NCBI RefSeq assembly: GCF_946479715.1
Contig: NZ_CAMLHF010000156.1
Coordinates: 1-13,529, forward strand
Direction of reading: 5' to 3'
DNA length: 13,529 nt
Source: an uncultured Pedobacter sp.
GTDB lineage: Bacteria; Bacteroidota; Bacteroidia; Sphingobacteriales; Sphingobacteriaceae
Position numbers and translations under genes: made by a program. Shown one piece after another: positions 6,908 to 13,529 of the stretch (positions are counted from its first letter, which is position 1; every line of letters begins with the position of its first letter). The notes under the pieces are model-generated. The model was not told where the DNA came from. It ran no database searches and worked only from the letters and a program-made list of their open reading frames with translations.

Positions 6908-7714
6908 TTAATAGCTAAATAAATGATCGAATACGGAATCAATTTGAAAATAGAGCAGCCCTGTTGATTTTAATTTATCAGCCTGTTCTTTGGCCTTGCC
7001 CATAACATCAGATGATTTTAGCGCCCAGGAGTTAATTACACCTACGGCTAAAATATTATGCTTACCAGCCCATTCGACATCTGATTTTGAAATACTGTCT
7101 GAGAAAAGAAAATAGTTAGATGAAAGGTAATTGGTTTTAAGCATATTTTCTTCAAGCTGTTTTCTGGTACAGCTGAGCTTTATCTTTCCAGTAAAAAAAT
7201 CAGTAGATTCATCTGTACCAATCATTAACACATTCTCATATAAATGGTACTTTTTAAGCATATCTATCACTTTTGTAAATAGTATGGTATCATTTCCATC
7301 TATTTTATTATCAATCATAACCTGCAATTTTCCCTCGCAGTAATTAAGCACATCCTCAAATTTTAATATTTTGTTGCCTTTCTTATCCCTAAGCTTACTG
7401 ATCTGTTCCCAGGTCATGGACGAAACATCCGCATCCTCACCAAAAGATCGTTTCAAATTCTTATCGTGATTTGTAATTAATACCCCATCCCTGGTCAACC
7501 TTAAATCCACTTCTACCATCCAGTAACCTCTCTTTACTGCTTTTTCCAATGCTAAAAGACTGTTCTCTGCAGAAAGGCTATCCACTACACCACCACGATG
7601 GGCTATCAGTTTATAGTTGGCAGCGAATGAATGCTGTTTCGAATTCTGGCATATGCCCACAGATTGGATCAAAGACAGCAATGAACAGATTACTATTCCT
7701 ATGGTAAATTTCAT
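6908..7714 (-). CDS. Secreted glycerophosphodiester phosphodiesterase-family protein
   Basis: A 268-aa GDPD-type TIM-barrel protein with a signal peptide (about residues 1-22). Family motifs are IAHRGG (His39, Arg40), AENS (Glu50, Asn51), VEVDLRLTRDG (Glu68, Asp70) and TNHD (His83). These are the acid-base and metal-binding residues, so the enzyme should be a Ca- or Mg-dependent phosphodiesterase. A later metal position, usually an 'EIK' segment, reads IDNK with Asp135. It probably cleaves glycerophosphodiesters or a related phosphodiester in the periplasm. It sits in the middle of a tight operon, seven bases after the upstream gene and eight before the ADP-ribosylglycohydrolase-fold gene. 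The start at 7714 gives a clean signal peptide; no Shine-Dalgarno sequence is seen. Confidence 0.9.
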   Translation of the reverse strand: MKFTIGIVICSLLSLIQSVGICQNSKQHSFAANYKLIAHRGGVVDSLSAENSLLALEKAVKRGYWMVEVDLRLTRDGVLITNHDKNLKRSFGEDADVSSMTWEQISKLRDKKGNKILKFEDVLNYCEGKLQVMIDNKIDGNDTILFTKVIDMLKKYHLYENVLMIGTDESTDFFTGKIKLSCTRKQLEENMLKTNYLSSNYFLFSDSISKSDVEWAGKHNILAVGVINSWALKSSDVMGKAKEQADKLKSTGLLYFQIDSVFDHLFSY

Positions 7715-7721
7715 ATTCTTT

Positions 7722-8330
7722 TTATACTATAAATGAAGGAAGGTACCCGGCTCTAAAAGTCTTAACCACAGATTTTGGAGTTAATACATGTAATTTTTCT
7801 TTTGGCAACACGCCTGCCGTCCCATACCCTTCAACCGACCATAGATATATCATTCCATTCCGTATTAAATAAAGTTCTTCTTTAAAGATAACAAATGTGC
7901 CGTCAGGTAGTGCATCCGGGTATTCCAGGAAAGTAACCTTTTTGTTATTTTGATCGACCCTTTCCTGCTGGAGAATATCATCTATCGCTTTTATTGGTGT
8001 TTTAGCGTTAAATCCATATTCAGGATTTCCATTTAACCAAAACGTTTTGAAAGCACTCGCCTCAGCTCTGCGACACTCAAAACATGGTCGGTGACCAGCA
8101 GCAAACGAGGTGGCTTCATCCAGAAAAAACAACTCGGTATATTGGCCAGGAGCCATCACCGGCCGCTTCCTATCTTTAAATTCCAATACGCAGGTTATCC
8201 AGGCAGTGAGCTTAAAAAGACGTCCAATCTCCTGCTTTTCATTGTGTAGTAATCCTCTATTTCCCATTAATCTACCCCTCGCAGGAGATTTAATAATGTT
8301 GCCAAATGGATCAACTCTGTTTTGTAACAT
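7722..8330 (-). CDS. Conserved hypothetical protein with Ada-like CxxC motif
   Basis: A 202-aa cytosolic protein of a family I believe recurs in bacteria without assigned function. Notable blocks are NRVDPFGNI near the start, MGNRGLLHN, WITCVLEFKDRKR, a central LDEATSFAAGHRPCFECRR, and a C-terminal region of beta-strand pattern ending in TFRAGYLPSFIV. The AAGHRPCFECRR block closely resembles the second half of the Ada-type zinc site ('AAGFRPCKRC'). A third Cys lies 35 residues upstream in WITC, but the full four-Cys Ada set is missing. Metal or nucleic-acid binding is a guess. I use the ATG at 8330; an in-frame TTG three codons upstream is possible. It is the first gene of an operon with the GDPD and ADP-ribosylglycohydrolase-fold genes. 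Confidence 0.75.
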   Translation of the reverse strand: MLQNRVDPFGNIIKSPARGRLMGNRGLLHNEKQEIGRLFKLTAWITCVLEFKDRKRPVMAPGQYTELFFLDEATSFAAGHRPCFECRRAEASAFKTFWLNGNPEYGFNAKTPIKAIDDILQQERVDQNNKKVTFLEYPDALPDGTFVIFKEELYLIRNGMIYLWSVEGYGTAGVLPKEKLHVLTPKSVVKTFRAGYLPSFIV

Positions 8331-8417
8331 GCCTGACAATTATTAATACCCTTGTAATTTAGCAAATATCATTTTTAAAATGGCTCAATAAAGTTCATTA
8401 CAGTTTACTAAATTGTG

Positions 8418-8431
8418 CGCAATATTAGGCG
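8418..8431 (+). promoter_or_regulatory. Motif CGCAATATT-GGCG, copy 2
   Basis: CGCAATATTAGGCG begins 71 bases before the hydrolase ATG, the same distance as the related copy at 1130-1142 has to the DUF1622 ATG. It lies in the divergent region between the hydrolase and the uncharacterised operon, so it could serve either direction. Confidence 0.3.
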
Positions 8432-8488
8432 CTAAAATCTATTGCTAGGTCCTATAGAATAAAACAATAAACAATTGCATTTAGAAAA

Positions 8489-9028
8489 ATGGAAGCAAAA
8501 ATTGTGATTATACCTGGGTTAGGTGGTTCTGGAGATGACCATTGGCAAAGCTTTTGGTCCAGGAGCTTTGACAAGGTTATAAGGCTTGAGCAGGAAAATT
8601 GGGATGAACCTGAATTGGGCAAATGGCTAGAGAAACTAAATGAGGCTGTCGAAAAATTAGATTATCCGGTTATTTTAGTTGCCCATAGTCTTGCAGTTTC
8701 ACTAGTGCTTCATTGGGCTGCCAGATATGACCAATCTAATATCAAAGGAGCATTGCTTGTAGCTCCTGCTGATGTTGATTCTCCTGAACACACCCCCGAT
8801 GTTGTAAGAGGATTTGCACCAATGCCAACAATAAAGCTTGCTTTTCCATCAATAGTAGTGGCAAGCGTTAATGATCCTTACCTAGACTTAAACAGAGCCA
8901 AATATTTTGCAGAAAAGTGGGGCAGCGAATTCATAAATATCGGTGAGAAAGGCCATATTAATTCCGACTCAAAGCTAGGATTTTGGGAAGAAGGCCAATT
9001 GATTTTACAGAAATTGCTAAAGGGCTAA
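8489..9028 (+). CDS. RBBP9/YdeN-family alpha/beta hydrolase
   Basis: A 179-aa cytosolic serine hydrolase of the RBBP9/YdeN family (small alpha/beta hydrolases, typically 180-190 aa). The N-terminal IPGLGGSGDDHWQSFW block is the family hallmark. The catalytic triad is visible: Ser67 in AHSLA, Asp129 in ASVNDPY and His156 in GHINSDS. The nucleophile elbow is AHSLA rather than the commoner GHSLG, which is tolerated in this family. Physiological substrates are generally unknown. The gene stands alone on the plus strand, divergent from the uncharacterised three-gene operon, and is followed by a large hairpin repeat. No Shine-Dalgarno sequence precedes the ATG. Confidence 0.92.
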   Translation: MEAKIVIIPGLGGSGDDHWQSFWSRSFDKVIRLEQENWDEPELGKWLEKLNEAVEKLDYPVILVAHSLAVSLVLHWAARYDQSNIKGALLVAPADVDSPEHTPDVVRGFAPMPTIKLAFPSIVVASVNDPYLDLNRAKYFAEKWGSEFINIGEKGHINSDSKLGFWEEGQLILQKLLKG

Positions 9029-9074
9029 TGACAATCATACTATCCTGGACAGTCGCGTAATCTTCGACAATTAT

Positions 9075-9156
9075 GCGGTCGTCATCTCGAAAGAAGAGAG
9101 AGATCTCTTGAATAGCATGGACAAGAGATCTCTCCTATCGTCGAGATGACGACCGC
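9075..9156. repeat. Large imperfect hairpin, REP-like interspersed element
   Basis: Outer arms GCGGTCGTCATCTCGA (9075-9090) and its exact complement (9141-9156) pair over 16 bp. After an internal loop of 7 and 6 bases, inner arms 9098-9110 and 9122-9134 pair over 13 bp around an 11-base loop. The inner arm contains the palindrome AGAGATCTCT. It lies between convergent genes and has no T-run, so a plain terminator is unlikely. From memory, GTCATCTCGA...GAGATCTC elements recur between genes in Sphingobacteriaceae, which fits a REP- or BIME-like repeat mobilised by a RAYT-type transposase; that link is inferred. Confidence 0.65.
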
Positions 9157-9178
9157 TCTGGTTATTAAATTTTACAGA

Positions 9179-10096
9179 TCAACCGATTAAAGTTTTTACA
9201 TAATTTAAACTTTGAGCAATGCTCTTGTAAGGATCAATTTTAATAACATCCTGCTCAACAAAGAGATTTTCAAGTCCCGATAATTTAGCCTCGGCCAGAA
9301 TACTTTTATAATCAATTCTGCCGGTCCCAACTTCAGTATAAACAGACTTGTCCGTTTTATCCATATCCTTTACATGCCACATCTTAAAACGCCCCGGATG
9401 CTCTTTAAATAAGGCCAAAGGATCATAGCCTGCATTAATAAGCCAAAAAATGTCCAGCTCAAAACTAACTAGGCCCGGATCAGTCTCTTTTAAAAGTACA
9501 TCGTAGCCTGTAACTCCGTTACCCAAATCCTTGAACTCGAATGCATGATTGTGGTAACCAAGTTTAAGTTGTTGATCTTTACATAGTTCGCCTGCCCTGT
9601 TAAACTTTTGTGCCATTTGTTTATAGTCATCGATGGTACCAGATGTTCTGATATCTGTAGGCATCGCCGGAACCACAAAATATTGCTGGCCAACTACTGC
9701 AGCAGTTTCGATATGAGACTTCAATACATCTTCATTTCCATTAGGGGATAAATAAGCTGTTACATTATAATGTCCGCTTGGAGAACTCATTTGATTGGCC
9801 TCAAGTAAGGCACGAAATGCCTTTGCATCCAGTCCCCAGAAGCCTTCTGCCGCATATGGCCCAGGATAGCCATAATAAGTCTCAACCGTATTATAGCCAA
9901 TTTTTGACACCTCCGAAATAACTGCTTTTACATCTTTTAAAAGCAAGTCTCTCAAAGTAAATAATTGCAGCCCAATTTTACGGGAGGCCAGCTGACTACC
10001 TGTATTACTTATTGCCGAGGCAATGGCTGATTCGCTCAACATTGCCGCCATAGCAGCCATGCCCAATTGCTGTAGAAAAACTCTTCTGTTGTTCAT
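9179..10096 (-). CDS. Tat-exported sugar phosphate isomerase/epimerase-like protein
   Basis: A 305-aa xylose isomerase-like TIM-barrel protein. The N-terminus MNNRRVFLQQLG plus a hydrophobic Ala-rich stretch (residues 12-29) is a twin-arginine export signal, so it should act folded in the periplasm. Family metal-site motifs are present: YHNHAFEF (His182, His184, Glu187), FELDIFW (Asp215), WHVKDMD (His241, Lys243, Asp244) and FVEQD (Glu281), plus the GTGRIDY loop. These suggest a divalent-metal-dependent isomerase or epimerase acting on a sugar or cyclitol. It lies directly downstream of the TonB-dependent receptor, 66 bases away with a terminator-like hairpin between, which suggests it processes the imported ligand. 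The exact substrate cannot be told from sequence. Confidence 0.9.
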   Translation of the reverse strand: MNNRRVFLQQLGMAAMAAMLSESAIASAISNTGSQLASRKIGLQLFTLRDLLLKDVKAVISEVSKIGYNTVETYYGYPGPYAAEGFWGLDAKAFRALLEANQMSSPSGHYNVTAYLSPNGNEDVLKSHIETAAVVGQQYFVVPAMPTDIRTSGTIDDYKQMAQKFNRAGELCKDQQLKLGYHNHAFEFKDLGNGVTGYDVLLKETDPGLVSFELDIFWLINAGYDPLALFKEHPGRFKMWHVKDMDKTDKSVYTEVGTGRIDYKSILAEAKLSGLENLFVEQDVIKIDPYKSIAQSLNYVKTLIG

Positions 10097-10122
10097 ATAA
10101 TTATAGATTAGAAATAAGATTG

Positions 10123-10153
10123 AAAAAAGGGCCGGACCATTAAGATCCGACCC
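10123..10153 (-). terminator. Intrinsic terminator between receptor and isomerase genes
   Basis: On the minus strand GGGTCGGA and TCCGGCCC pair over 8 bp (one G-U pair; positions 10153-10146 and 10136-10129) and are followed by six T (10128-10123). It starts 10 bases after the receptor stop and ends 27 bases before the isomerase ATG. There is little room for a separate promoter, so partial read-through giving less isomerase than receptor is likely. Confidence 0.75.
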
Positions 10154-10162
10154 AGGTATTAA

Positions 10163-13099
10163 CTAGAAGGAATAAGCTAAAGAACCCCAAAAAGTACGTT
10201 GTAATAACGTTCTTCCGATAGACAAGGTGCCAGGTGCTATAGTAGAAAAATCACGGAACTGATCGCCTCTTACATCCCCTTCGGTAAGCACTCTTGCATT
10301 CAGCAGGTTGTCTGCCCAGAAACGGACATCAATTTGCTTGGTAATTTTGTAACCCGCACCGCCTCGCATAATAAGATAAGCAGGCAATTTATAACTGTCA
10401 CTTGGCGAAGTAAATCTGCTTCCCACATAATTCCCTAAAACATAAAGACTGGCTTTTCCAAACTCATAGTTTAGAGAAAGCTCAGTATTTAATATTGGAA
10501 CACGTTCCGTTCTTTTTCCTGTAAAGCTGTAAACCTTGTCTCCAAATTCGGCCATAACTGCACTATTAGATTTAGTAGAAGCATCATAGTCAGTATATTT
10601 AGAATCCTGAATTGTTCCGGTAAACCTCAACGTAAGTGGTTTAAATAACTTATAAGACACTTCATACTCCGCACTCCAGGTACGGGTAGATCCAAAAGCA
10701 ATCAGCGCCTGTGTACCTGCTGCCGTCGTAGGAACATTTATAGTTAAAGAGGTATTTTTGATGGCAGAATAGCTTCCCGAAGCAAAAATAGCAAGGTCAT
10801 TTTTAGCATACTTATAACCCAGTTCTGCCAGGTAAACCGGACGCTCCTTAATATTTGCCGGATTATAGGCTGTAGCATTGTAATCACCAATATTTGGCAC
10901 ATTGTAAGCTTTAGTTACTCGGGCAAACATACTTGATGTGGCACTGATTTTATAGTTTGCACCAACAGAAGCTGCCCAATTAGTTTTACTTTCGTTATAA
11001 GGAGTATAACCTGCTATTGTAGGCGTAGAGGCAGCTGTATAATTAGGTGTTCCATCTGCATTAAAAGCATAAAAAGGACGTTTACCTTCTACATGCTGAT
11101 TGTCAACACGCACACCGATATCCAATCTGAATGTTTCGCTTATTTTTACTTCATCACTGGCATAAACCGATAGCGTTCTGGTATCACCAATAATTGTGGT
11201 TTTAGTTTGCGGAGTTCTTTCAGCATCTGCAGGATTTAGCAACAGAAGGCTTGGGTGTTCTTTAAATTCAGAGTAAGACCTGAAAGTATAACGCAAGTCG
11301 TCCCTGTTGTATTGATGGATCCCGCCACCAAGCGCAAAACTATGGTTTTTAACCGTTTTCTTAAAGTCAAGGTAATTGATCACCTGTACATCCTTGTTCA
11401 TTTGTCCACCCACAGAAGTAGTAATTACCTGATCTCCGGAATTGAACGCTGCAGGACTGCCATCAGGATAAAAATAAGGAGTTGCAGCACTGCGTGCTTT
11501 TATGCCCGCAGGTATAGAGAATGAACTGTTTGTAGCCGTTTTCTGATAACGGAAATTGTTAACAATTTGCCATCCATTGTCGGTCAGATAATTAAACTGA
11601 AAACCTCCAGAGCCCAGTTTGGTATGCATTCCATCGCTCAGATCAAAATTAAACGAACCCGCATTTGGATCAGTATAGCTCCATGCTGTCTGGATTGGGG
11701 TAATAGATTGGGTAACCATATCGTACGACCCATATTTTGTTGGTTTTCCAGTGCCATCATAAGGATAATAGCTGGTCAACATCCATTGTACTTTATCATT
11801 CAGGTATTTTCCAAAAACACGAACAAATCCTTTATTGTTATTGAAACTAAAGGTCATATTACCCTTAACCTGTCCACCTGCATTGGCAGGAGAAAAGCCT
11901 GGATCTACCACACCGTTGTCTGTACGGTAAAATCCTCCGATATTGAATTTTATATGATCACTTAGCTTACCTCCTGTATTGGCATCGGCACGGTACAATC
12001 CTTGCGACATACCTGTTGTAAACTTAAACTGCCCGTAAGCTTTCTCTGCTCCGGCATAACTGATATTATTTACCACTGCGCCTGGAGTATTTGCCTGTAT
12101 AATAGACGCATTCCCTCCTCTTATTGCCTCTACATTCTGAATGGTTAAGTCAGTTTTATAATACTGATCAATTGAAGGGTTAGAGTTAAAACCTGTAGGC
12201 AGCAATGGTAGCCCGTCTTCCTGTATCCCAAGGAAAATATATCCTCCTTGCTGAGGAAATCCGCGTACCCACACGTTTCCAGGACCATCTCCTCCGGTAC
12301 TTTCAACTGTCAGACCCGGGATGGCTTTTAATAGATCAATACTGTTTAGCGGGGCTCTGTTGTTGATGTCTTTGTTGCTAATAGAAGTAATAGCCACACT
12401 TGACTCCAATTTTTTCTTAGGATTACCCCCACCGGTAACCACTACCCCGTCCAGCTGCAGCTGATCTTCGGAAAGAGATACGTTTACCGGCTTGCTGATT
12501 TCTGTACTCGTAATACTCACATCTTTGGTGATATAACCGATATAGGTAAAGGTGATCACATAGTTATCTGCATTAGGTAATTTCAACGAAAAACGACCAT
12601 CCTGATCAGTAAGTGTACCCACAGTTGTTCCTTTAACCAACACGCTTACCCCCGGAAGACCATTTCCCTTACCATCGGATACAACACCAGAAACCACTCC
12701 ATCTGCAGCCGCCTTACTTACAATTTGCAGCTCAGGTTCGCTTTCAGCAAAAAGCAGGATCCTGTCGCTGATCAGCTTATAATTCACATGATATGGACTT
12801 AACAGCCGGTCTAAAAAGCTACCTAATCTTTCTTTATCGGCACTAACCGACGTTTTTTTATTGGATTTGATTGATTTTGTGCTGTATACAAATTTAACAT
12901 TGGTTAGTAACTCAATTTGTTCTATGATGGATTTAAAATTCTGTTCGTTGGCCTTTAAAGACACGCGTTTATCCAATACTCCCTGTGCTTCAGAGTTTTT
13001 GGCTGATACCGTGCAGGTTAATAAAGTAATGGCTATTATTTGGTATATCGAAAATTTCATTGCATAAATTGCTATAGAAATAAATGACTTTTGTTTCAT
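10163..13099 (-). CDS. TonB-dependent outer-membrane receptor with STN domain
   Basis: A 978-aa receptor for active uptake across the outer membrane. In order: signal peptide (about 1-39), STN signalling domain (about 45-118), carboxypeptidase-regulatory-like beta-sandwich (about 134-212, with GVVSDGKGNGLPGVSVLVKGT), plug domain (about 225-350, with LLKAIPGLTVESTGG, NVWVRGFPQ, QEDGLPLLP and VEAIRGGNASI), then a 22-stranded barrel ending in the aromatic terminus WGSLAYSF. The STN domain fits control by an anti-sigma partner, and a FecR-like gene lies just upstream. No SusD gene follows, so this is not a SusCD pair. The QEDGLP plug type is, from memory, found in receptors of unknown or sugar-related ligands. 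The ligand is not known; the following isomerase points to a sugar-like compound. The frame is intact. The first ATG (13099) and a second at 13060 both precede the hydrophobic core. Confidence 0.95.
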   Translation of the reverse strand: MKQKSFISIAIYAMKFSIYQIIAITLLTCTVSAKNSEAQGVLDKRVSLKANEQNFKSIIEQIELLTNVKFVYSTKSIKSNKKTSVSADKERLGSFLDRLLSPYHVNYKLISDRILLFAESEPELQIVSKAAADGVVSGVVSDGKGNGLPGVSVLVKGTTVGTLTDQDGRFSLKLPNADNYVITFTYIGYITKDVSITSTEISKPVNVSLSEDQLQLDGVVVTGGGNPKKKLESSVAITSISNKDINNRAPLNSIDLLKAIPGLTVESTGGDGPGNVWVRGFPQQGGYIFLGIQEDGLPLLPTGFNSNPSIDQYYKTDLTIQNVEAIRGGNASIIQANTPGAVVNNISYAGAEKAYGQFKFTTGMSQGLYRADANTGGKLSDHIKFNIGGFYRTDNGVVDPGFSPANAGGQVKGNMTFSFNNNKGFVRVFGKYLNDKVQWMLTSYYPYDGTGKPTKYGSYDMVTQSITPIQTAWSYTDPNAGSFNFDLSDGMHTKLGSGGFQFNYLTDNGWQIVNNFRYQKTATNSSFSIPAGIKARSAATPYFYPDGSPAAFNSGDQVITTSVGGQMNKDVQVINYLDFKKTVKNHSFALGGGIHQYNRDDLRYTFRSYSEFKEHPSLLLLNPADAERTPQTKTTIIGDTRTLSVYASDEVKISETFRLDIGVRVDNQHVEGKRPFYAFNADGTPNYTAASTPTIAGYTPYNESKTNWAASVGANYKISATSSMFARVTKAYNVPNIGDYNATAYNPANIKERPVYLAELGYKYAKNDLAIFASGSYSAIKNTSLTINVPTTAAGTQALIAFGSTRTWSAEYEVSYKLFKPLTLRFTGTIQDSKYTDYDASTKSNSAVMAEFGDKVYSFTGKRTERVPILNTELSLNYEFGKASLYVLGNYVGSRFTSPSDSYKLPAYLIMRGGAGYKITKQIDVRFWADNLLNARVLTEGDVRGDQFRDFSTIAPGTLSIGRTLLQRTFWGSLAYSF

Positions 13100-13180
13100 A
13101 ACTTTGGTTATTGTTCATTAATAAATCGGATTAACTGGACATAGCAATACCATTATACATTTTTCAATGTATTTTAAATC

Positions 13181-13213
13181 GACCGGCAATGGCCCACATT
13201 GCCGGTCTTTTTA
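13181..13213 (+). terminator. Strong hairpin with T-run between fecR-like and receptor genes
   Basis: GACCGGCAATG (13181-13191) and CATTGCCGGTC (13197-13207) pair perfectly over 11 bp around GCCCA, and TTTTT follows on the plus strand. It has the form of an intrinsic terminator facing plus, although both flanking genes are on minus. On the minus strand it is followed by GATTTAAAA, a weak tail. It could stop antisense RNA or act as a processing or stabilising hairpin in the minus-strand message. From 13208 to 13310 I see no other signal. Confidence 0.55.
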
Positions 13214-13310
13214 TGAGGTATTAAATCAAAACTGGTATTGGAATTTGCTTAAGGAGAGTCTTTGGTAAAACTTTTTTTCATAATGGTTTAATTTAAGTTT
13301 GGTTATTTGG

Positions 13311-13529
13311 TTAATTGCAATTATTCGCTGTAATGGATATTTCGGTTCCTTTAACGGTATAAGAAGCTGAAATGGATTGGCAAATTAAATCCAATTGCTC
13401 GTACAGTCCCTTATTGTTAATGTCGCCGGTAAAGGCACATTTACTCGTTTCCGGATCTTTAAGATTTATAGTGATCCCGTAAACTTTTGAAAGCAGTTCA
13501 AAAATCTCTTCTAAGCTCGTTTCAGAGAA
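13311..13529 (-). CDS. FecR-family anti-sigma factor, C-terminal fragment (cut by window edge)
   Basis: Seventy-two codons of open frame run from the window edge to a TAA at 13311. The reading FSETSLEEIFELLSKVYGI, then a CAFTGDINNKGLYEQLDLIC block and a TVKGTEISI end, is the C-terminal DUF4974 domain of Bacteroidota FecR-like proteins, which resembles an STN fold. FecR proteins span the inner membrane and regulate a cognate ECF sigma factor in response to a ligand-loaded TonB-dependent receptor. The receptor gene follows 211 bases downstream, the usual order sigma-fecR-receptor, so the sigma gene is expected beyond the right edge. The start and most of the protein are outside the window. Confidence 0.85.
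   Translation of the reverse strand, partial: FSETSLEEIFELLSKVYGITINLKDPETSKCAFTGDINNKGLYEQLDLICQSISASYTVKGTEISITANNCN

Noticed and set aside
11255..11965. Plus-strand open frames opposite the receptor gene
   Set aside because: They lie wholly inside an intact, well-conserved receptor frame and have no domain pattern.
13248..13280. A 10-codon minus-strand frame (MKKSFTKDSP) between fecR-like and receptor genes
   Set aside because: Too short and without conservation evidence; it only resembles the start of many receptor proteins.
1..13529. CRISPR arrays, tRNA or rRNA genes, transposase genes
   Set aside because: No regularly spaced repeats, no tRNA-like cloverleaf or rRNA sequence, and no transposase-like protein were seen.

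Overview
The window looks like a chromosomal segment of a Bacteroidota bacterium, most likely in the family Sphingobacteriaceae (Pedobacter or Mucilaginibacter type). The reasons are an AT-rich genome with mostly SD-less start codons, a FecR-like anti-sigma protein followed by an STN-domain TonB-dependent receptor, secreted ADP-ribosylglycohydrolase-fold and glycerophosphodiesterase enzymes, and a candidate Bacteroidota-type -7 promoter element. The genus is inferred, not shown.

Layout, left to right. (1) 1-1548: an aldo/keto reductase on the minus strand with its own terminator, divergent from a small DUF1622 membrane protein. (2) 1557-2007: an HxlR-family regulator whose start is preceded by a perfect 42-bp palindrome sitting against a plausible promoter. 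(3) 2124-4831: an NfeD-type membrane protease and slipin operon (minus), divergent from a two-CBS-domain protein (plus). The divergent region carries an inverted repeat that shares an 11-base core with the HxlR palindrome. Two of these genes have strong Shine-Dalgarno sequences, unlike the rest of the window. (4) 5003-5347: an unrecognised 114-aa protein, convergent with (5) 5355-8330: a tight three-gene minus-strand operon. Its order of transcription is an uncharacterised protein with an Ada-like CxxC motif, a secreted GDPD-family protein, then a secreted ADP-ribosylglycohydrolase-fold protein. (6) 8489-9028: an RBBP9/YdeN-type alpha/beta hydrolase, followed by a large imperfect hairpin resembling an interspersed REP-type element. 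(7) 9179-13529: a minus-strand transport locus. The cut end of a fecR-like gene is followed by a 978-aa TonB-dependent receptor, a terminator-like hairpin, and a Tat-exported sugar phosphate isomerase/epimerase-like protein.

How the parts may work together. The FecR/receptor pair fits surface signalling in which the receptor's STN domain talks to an anti-sigma factor whose sigma gene would lie beyond the right edge. The isomerase-like protein suggests a sugar-like ligand, but no SusD partner is present and the substrate cannot be read from sequence. NfeD and slipin form a known membrane-quality-control pair. I saw no clearly novel defence or mobile system. The most interesting signals are regulatory: the four-half-site palindrome, the core shared between two inverted repeats, and a motif placed exactly 71 bases upstream of two unrelated plus-strand genes. 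Some enzymes also show substitutions at normally catalytic positions.
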